26,796 bases of DNA from Cytophagales bacterium (lineage in GTDB: Bacteria > Bacteroidota > Bacteroidia > Cytophagales > Cyclobacteriaceae): positions 1 to 26,796 of the forward strand of contig DAHVFH010000028.1 in the NCBI GenBank assembly GCA_027317105.1, written 5' to 3'. The notes under the pieces were generated by a model, which worked only from the letters and a program-made list of their open reading frames with translations, did not search any database and was not told the DNA's origin. The translations under genes were made by a program, and so were the position numbers. Positions 23,741 to 26,796 of this stretch are shown piece after piece. Numbering within the stretch: the first letter of the stretch is position 1; every line of letters begins with the position of its first letter.

Positions 23741-25183
23741 ATGGCACACGTGAATGAAATAGAAGCGCCTCTAAAATCGGCAAGTACGGAAGAACTGATG
23801 GAAGGTCTCCGGAAAATTGTAGGCAAGGATTATGTGATTGTCGATGAAGAAAACCGAATTGAATACGGCCACGATAAAACAGAAGATTATCAATTTACCC
23901 CTGATGTGGTGGTGAAACCGGGAACAACACAAGAGGTAAGCGAACTTTTAAAACTTTGCAATGGGCATCGCCTTCCGGTTACGCCTCGGGGTGCAGGCAC
24001 AGGATTGAGTGGCGGTGCATTGCCTACCCGAAAAGGCGTTGTGATTTCGATGGAGCGTTTTAATAAAATTCTCAACATCGATGAACTCAATTTGCAGGCT
24101 ATGGTGGAGCCAGGCGTGATCACCGAAGTGTTTCAAAATGCGGTGAAGGCCAAAAATCTTTTTTATCCTCCAGATCCGGCCAGCAAAGGTTCCTGTTTTT
24201 TAGGTGGCAATCTCGCCAACAATTCAGGTGGCCCCAAAGCGGTGAAGTATGGCGTTACCCGCGATTACGTAATCAATATGGAAGTGGTGTTACCAAGCGG
24301 AGAGATTATTTGGACGGCTGCGAATGTGTTAAAAAATTCGACCGGTTACAACCTCACGCAGTTGATGTGCGGCAGTGAGGGCACCCTCGGCATCATCACT
24401 AAGATTGTTTTCAAGTTGCGAGGCCTTCCTCAGAAGACGGTGCTGATGATGATTCCGTTTGTCACCAACGAAGAGGCGTGCAAAGCCATCGCCTCCATTT
24501 TTACTTCTGGGATTGTCCCTTCCGGAATGGAATTTTTTGAAAAAGAAGCGGCCGCAAAAACATTCGACTATTGTGATAAAGTATTAGGCAGCCCGGTAAC
24601 CACCAAACTCACGGAAGGTATGGAAGCCTATTTGCTTTGCGAACTGGATGGCAACGATGAAGAAGTATTGATGCGCGATGCCGAGCGGGTGATGGCGGTA
24701 GTAGAAAAATTTCAAAGCGGAGAAGTGTTGTTTGCTGACAGTGCCGCCCATAAGGAAGAGTTGTGGAAGATCCGAAAAAATATTTCGCCTGCGGTGAATT
24801 GGTACACGCTCACCAAGTCGGACGATGTGGTGGTGCCGCGCTCCAATTTGCCAAAGCTAATTTCGGGCATCAAAGAAATTGGTAAACGCTATGGTTTCAA
24901 TACCGTTTGTTTCGGCCACCTGGGTGATGGCAATCTGCACGTGAACATCTTGAAAGAGAATATTTCTGATGAGCGATGGGAAAACGAAATCCCCGAAGGG
25001 ATTGGTGAAATTTTTAAACTCACCGTAAGTCTGGGAGGCACACTTTCGGGTGAGCACGGTATAGGCATTGCTAAACGTCCGTATATGTCCATCGCCATGA
25101 GTGAGGTGAACCTCAACCTGATGCGTGGAATAAAAAAAGTATTTGACCCGAATGGGATTTTGAATGCGGGGAAGATTTTTTAA
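23741..25183 (+). CDS. FAD-linked oxidase, GlcD / D-lactate dehydrogenase type
   Basis: A 480-residue flavoenzyme that oxidises a 2-hydroxy acid such as glycolate or D-lactate, passing electrons to a quinone or other carrier. The PCMH-type FAD domain (about 50-230) has VVVKPGTTQEVSELL, PRGAGTGLSGG (82-92), ASKGSCFLGGNLANNSGG and YGVTRDYV. The C-terminal FAD-oxidase cap has the metal-binding FGHLGDGNLHVNI (H393, H400) and GEHGIG (437-442), and ends FDPNGILNAGKIF as GlcD proteins do. No glcE or glcF follows, so it is a solo GlcD-like enzyme, and D-lactate is a good guess. Whether glycolate or D-lactate is the substrate cannot be decided. The start at 23741 lies 17 bases from the divergent nlpC start. 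Confidence 0.93.
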   Translation: MAHVNEIEAPLKSASTEELMEGLRKIVGKDYVIVDEENRIEYGHDKTEDYQFTPDVVVKPGTTQEVSELLKLCNGHRLPVTPRGAGTGLSGGALPTRKGVVISMERFNKILNIDELNLQAMVEPGVITEVFQNAVKAKNLFYPPDPASKGSCFLGGNLANNSGGPKAVKYGVTRDYVINMEVVLPSGEIIWTAANVLKNSTGYNLTQLMCGSEGTLGIITKIVFKLRGLPQKTVLMMIPFVTNEEACKAIASIFTSGIVPSGMEFFEKEAAAKTFDYCDKVLGSPVTTKLTEGMEAYLLCELDGNDEEVLMRDAERVMAVVEKFQSGEVLFADSAAHKEELWKIRKNISPAVNWYTLTKSDDVVVPRSNLPKLISGIKEIGKRYGFNTVCFGHLGDGNLHVNILKENISDERWENEIPEGIGEIFKLTVSLGGTLSGEHGIGIAKRPYMSIAMSEVNLNLMRGIKKVFDPNGILNAGKIF

Positions 25184-25200
25184 TCAAAATAAATGATTAA
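25180..25200 (+). terminator. Weak AT-rich hairpin at the oxidase stop codon
   Basis: TTAATCA (25180-25186) and TGATTAA (25194-25200) form a 7-bp stem with a 7-base loop. No T-run follows, so it is a weak terminator candidate. Confidence 0.3.
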
Positions 25201-25390
25201 TTCTGCTTCGATGTTAAAATCCAATCCACAGAAAGTTTTTTCTTTGCATTATTAATTGGCAGGCAAAACGGAAGCAGGCTGCTGGAGAGGAGCGTGCCAG
25301 CCGAGCCGTCCCGACTGGAATGGTCATTGGGGCAATAAGTATTTTACGGCTTCTTTTTTTGTGATCATTCCAAGAGGTTCTATTTCTTTT
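25201..25390. other. Intergenic sequence with a GC-rich segment left of the insertion sequence
   Basis: The stretch at about 25258-25345 is more GC-rich than its surroundings and contains short inverted repeats (AGCAG-G-CTGCT, CCAG/CTGG). A start-less frame at 25260-25364 ends with a hydrophobic run, while a frame starting at 25256 runs into the insertion sequence. I see no domain in either. It may be a small RNA or a leftover from an older insertion. Confidence 0.35.
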
Positions 25391-25410
25391 AACCCAGATT
25401 ACGCATTAGA
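25391..25410 (+). repeat. Left terminal inverted repeat of the IS
   Basis: 20 bases, perfectly inverted at 26777-26796; identity ends at base 21 (A versus G). Confidence 0.95.
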
Positions 25411-25449
25411 AAAAGTGGGATTAATAGGAGGTCTAATTTCTAATGCGTA
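25400..25449 (+). promoter_or_regulatory. Internal hairpin in the IS leader
   Basis: TACGCATTAGAAA (25400-25412) is perfectly inverted as TTTCTAATGCGTA (25437-25449), a 13-bp stem with a 24-base loop holding AGGAGG (25426-25431). The left arm is part of the terminal repeat, so the right arm is an extra copy of it. It may hide the AGGAGG or block read-through transcription from outside. Confidence 0.55.
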
Positions 25450-25484
25450 GCATTAGGCAAACATTACCATGGAATTTGATATAA
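25443..25484 (+). CDS. Possible 13-residue leader peptide of the transposase
   Basis: ATG at 25443 opens MRSIRQTLPWNLI and stops at TAA 25482-25484, overlapping the transposase ATG (25469) in another frame. AGGAGG at 25426-25431 lies 11 bases upstream, the only good Shine-Dalgarno-like site near this gene. It could couple or limit transposase translation. Too short to be certain. Confidence 0.25.
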   Translation: MRSIRQTLPWNLI

Positions 25485-26788
25485 GCTATACCAGTAAAGA
25501 GATTACACCCTGGGGCGGAATGGCATTTTTGAAGCAGATGTTGGAAAAAACAGGCTTTCGGGAACTGGTTGAAAAGAACACGGAACTTCCGCAGCCGGGT
25601 TCTAACCGTGGCTATAAAACGGCTACCATTATTGAGGGGTTTATAACCAGTATATGGTGCGGCGCCAACCGGTTTTTGCACACCGAGGTGACACGGCACG
25701 ATGTGGCATTGGGTAAAATATTTGATTGGCAAGGCACACCCGGGCAGGATACCTACAAGCGCTTCTTCAGCAAATTCACGCAAGCCAAAAACCAGGGTGT
25801 GGGCCAATATTTTTATTCGTGGATTTTCGACAATTTCAAATTTGACAATTTTACCCTGGATATTGATTCTTCGGTGATGACGCGTTATGGGGTCAAGGAA
25901 GGCTCAAAAAAAGGCTATAATCCCAACAAAAAAGGAAGGCCATCGCACCATCCGCTCATCGCCTTCATTGCCGATGTAAAACTGGTTGCCAATATGTGGC
26001 TCCGCAGTGGGGATACTTCTTCGGCCAATAATTTCCTTGGGTTTTTGGAGGATACCTTATCCAAATTAAAAAACAAAACGGTGGGCTTGATCCGTCTGGA
26101 TAGTGGGTTCTTCCAATCGGATATTTTAGATTACCTGGAAGGGAAGCCAATGGATTACGTGGTTGCGGCCAAGTTCACACATCCAATACAGAGGCTTATT
26201 GCGGGCACAAATAACTGGATTGTGCTCGATACCGGCATAGAGGTCTGTGAACAAATGTACCAAAGTCTTTCCTGGGAAAAATCAAGAAGGATAGTCATTG
26301 TCAGGCAAAAAATAAAGGAGCGGCCACAGGCCACAGGCAAACAATTGGGTCTGTTTCCGGAAGAAGAAATTTACAGGGATTATAGGTATTCGGCCTATGT
26401 GACCAACCTGAAACTTGCCCCCGCAGAAGTTTGGAGGCTTTACAGGGGCAGAGGCGATGCGGAAAACAGGATCAAGGAACTCAAGTACGATTTTGGCTTT
26501 GACAGTTTTAACCTAAAAAGCTTTTATGCCACTGAGGCCGCTTTGACATTTGCAATGATAGCCTATAATCTGATGGCTCTTTTCAGGACATTCGTCCTGC
26601 AGGAAAAAACACAAAAGACATTAGCAACACTGCGTTACAGGACTTTTGCGATCGGTGCCTATTTCGAAAAGGTAAACGATAAGCTGGTGCTAAAAATAGC
26701 TCTCAATAAAAAAAGACGAGCTTGGTTTAGCGGGCTTTGGAACCATTCAAAGGTCTTTGAGTACCCATTCATTTTCTCTAATGCGTAA
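25469..26788 (+). CDS. IS1380-family transposase
   Basis: A 439-residue DDE transposase that would cut and insert this element. IS1380 features: an N-terminal DNA-binding region with EVTRHDVALGKIFDW and PGQDTYKRFF; the first acidic site TLDIDSSV (D131/D133) followed by KKGYNPNKKGRPSHHPLIAF, the family hallmark; the second acid D211 in RLDSGFF; and E332 in RGRGDAENRIKELK (the YREK-like helix). The C-terminal helix has ALTFAMIAYNLMALFR. It appears full length with no frameshift. The start is ATG at 25469; an in-frame stop at 25454 excludes a longer form. No good Shine-Dalgarno is directly before it, unlike the small upstream frame. Confidence 0.95.
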   Translation: MEFDISYTSKEITPWGGMAFLKQMLEKTGFRELVEKNTELPQPGSNRGYKTATIIEGFITSIWCGANRFLHTEVTRHDVALGKIFDWQGTPGQDTYKRFFSKFTQAKNQGVGQYFYSWIFDNFKFDNFTLDIDSSVMTRYGVKEGSKKGYNPNKKGRPSHHPLIAFIADVKLVANMWLRSGDTSSANNFLGFLEDTLSKLKNKTVGLIRLDSGFFQSDILDYLEGKPMDYVVAAKFTHPIQRLIAGTNNWIVLDTGIEVCEQMYQSLSWEKSRRIVIVRQKIKERPQATGKQLGLFPEEEIYRDYRYSAYVTNLKLAPAEVWRLYRGRGDAENRIKELKYDFGFDSFNLKSFYATEAALTFAMIAYNLMALFRTFVLQEKTQKTLATLRYRTFAIGAYFEKVNDKLVLKIALNKKRRAWFSGLWNHSKVFEYPFIFSNA

Positions 26789-26796
26789 TCTGGGTT
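26777..26796 (-). repeat. Right terminal inverted repeat of the IS
   Basis: 20 bases, perfect inverse of 25391-25410; contains the last three codons and stop of the transposase and ends the window. Confidence 0.95.

Larger units (their letters stand above)
25391..26796 (+). mobile_element. Complete IS1380-family insertion sequence
   Basis: 1406 bases bounded by perfect 20-bp terminal inverted repeats: AACCCAGATTACGCATTAGA at 25391-25410 and its reverse complement at 26777-26796. It encodes one intact DDE transposase. The last transposase codons and stop lie inside the right repeat. The right repeat ends exactly at the end of the window, so target-site duplication cannot be checked; the left flank ends TTCTTTT. 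Confidence 0.93.

Noticed and set aside
25256..25450. Small open frame running from the intergenic region into the IS
   Set aside because: It crosses the left inverted repeat, so the downstream half is IS sequence in a non-coding frame; no homology recognised.

Overview
The window looks like chromosomal DNA of a Bacteroidota bacterium, most likely of the Cytophagales. This rests on protein content (DUF4136, DUF6588, S9B dipeptidyl peptidase, WaaA, divergent aroQ/xerD), on several Bacteroidota-type -7 boxes (TAnnTTTG), and on weak or absent Shine-Dalgarno sequences. The gene set is mostly housekeeping and metabolic, with one decayed toxin-antitoxin operon and one intact insertion sequence at the right edge.

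Layout. 67-1115 (-): marC-like membrane protein followed by rnhA. 1419-5797 (+): dabA and dabB, a two-gene inorganic-carbon uptake system with a 4-base overlap. 5886-7267: aroQ (-) and a XerD-type recombinase (+), diverging from a 14-bp palindrome. 7331-8473: a DUF4136 protein (+) facing a DEDDy 3'-5' exonuclease (-). 8558-11518 (+): a DUF4442 hotdog protein, an Mpo1-like membrane protein, a GNAT-like protein and a family 2 glycosyltransferase; the last three overlap each other. 11512-14443 (-): waaA, rsgA and a PhyH-type dioxygenase, joined by GTGA and ATGA stop/start overlaps. 14583-15605 (+): DUF6588 outer-membrane protein with a strong terminator. 15669-16442 (-): enoyl-CoA hydratase. 16728-18188 (-): a large helical protein I cannot name. 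18393-21603 (+): DPP-IV-type peptidase and a Tat-exported glycosylasparaginase. 21635-22260 (+): an MNT-HEPN (MntA/HepT) module whose toxin gene carries both a frameshift and an amber stop. 22336-23195 (+): cutC and tRNA-Ala(GGC), the latter with a canonical promoter and a perfect terminator. 23220-25183: NlpC/P60 lipoprotein-like gene (-) diverging from a GlcD-type FAD oxidase (+). 25391-26796: a complete IS1380-family element whose right inverted repeat is the last base of the window, which suggests that the contig ends at a repeat.

The genes fall into these groups: envelope synthesis and modification (waaA, GT2, GNAT-like, DUF6588, NlpC), lipid or fatty-acid chemistry (PhyH, Mpo1-like, DUF4442, crotonase), nucleic-acid maintenance (rnhA, xerD, exonuclease), CO2/bicarbonate supply (dabAB) and periplasmic peptide or glycoprotein breakdown (DPP-IV, asparaginase). 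No clearly new multi-gene system is visible. The points most worth a second look are dabAB in an otherwise heterotroph-like gene set, the decaying HEPN/MNT operon, the hairpin and possible leader peptide upstream of the transposase, the aroQ/xerD palindrome, and the recurrence of TAAATTTG 4-6 bases before start codons.
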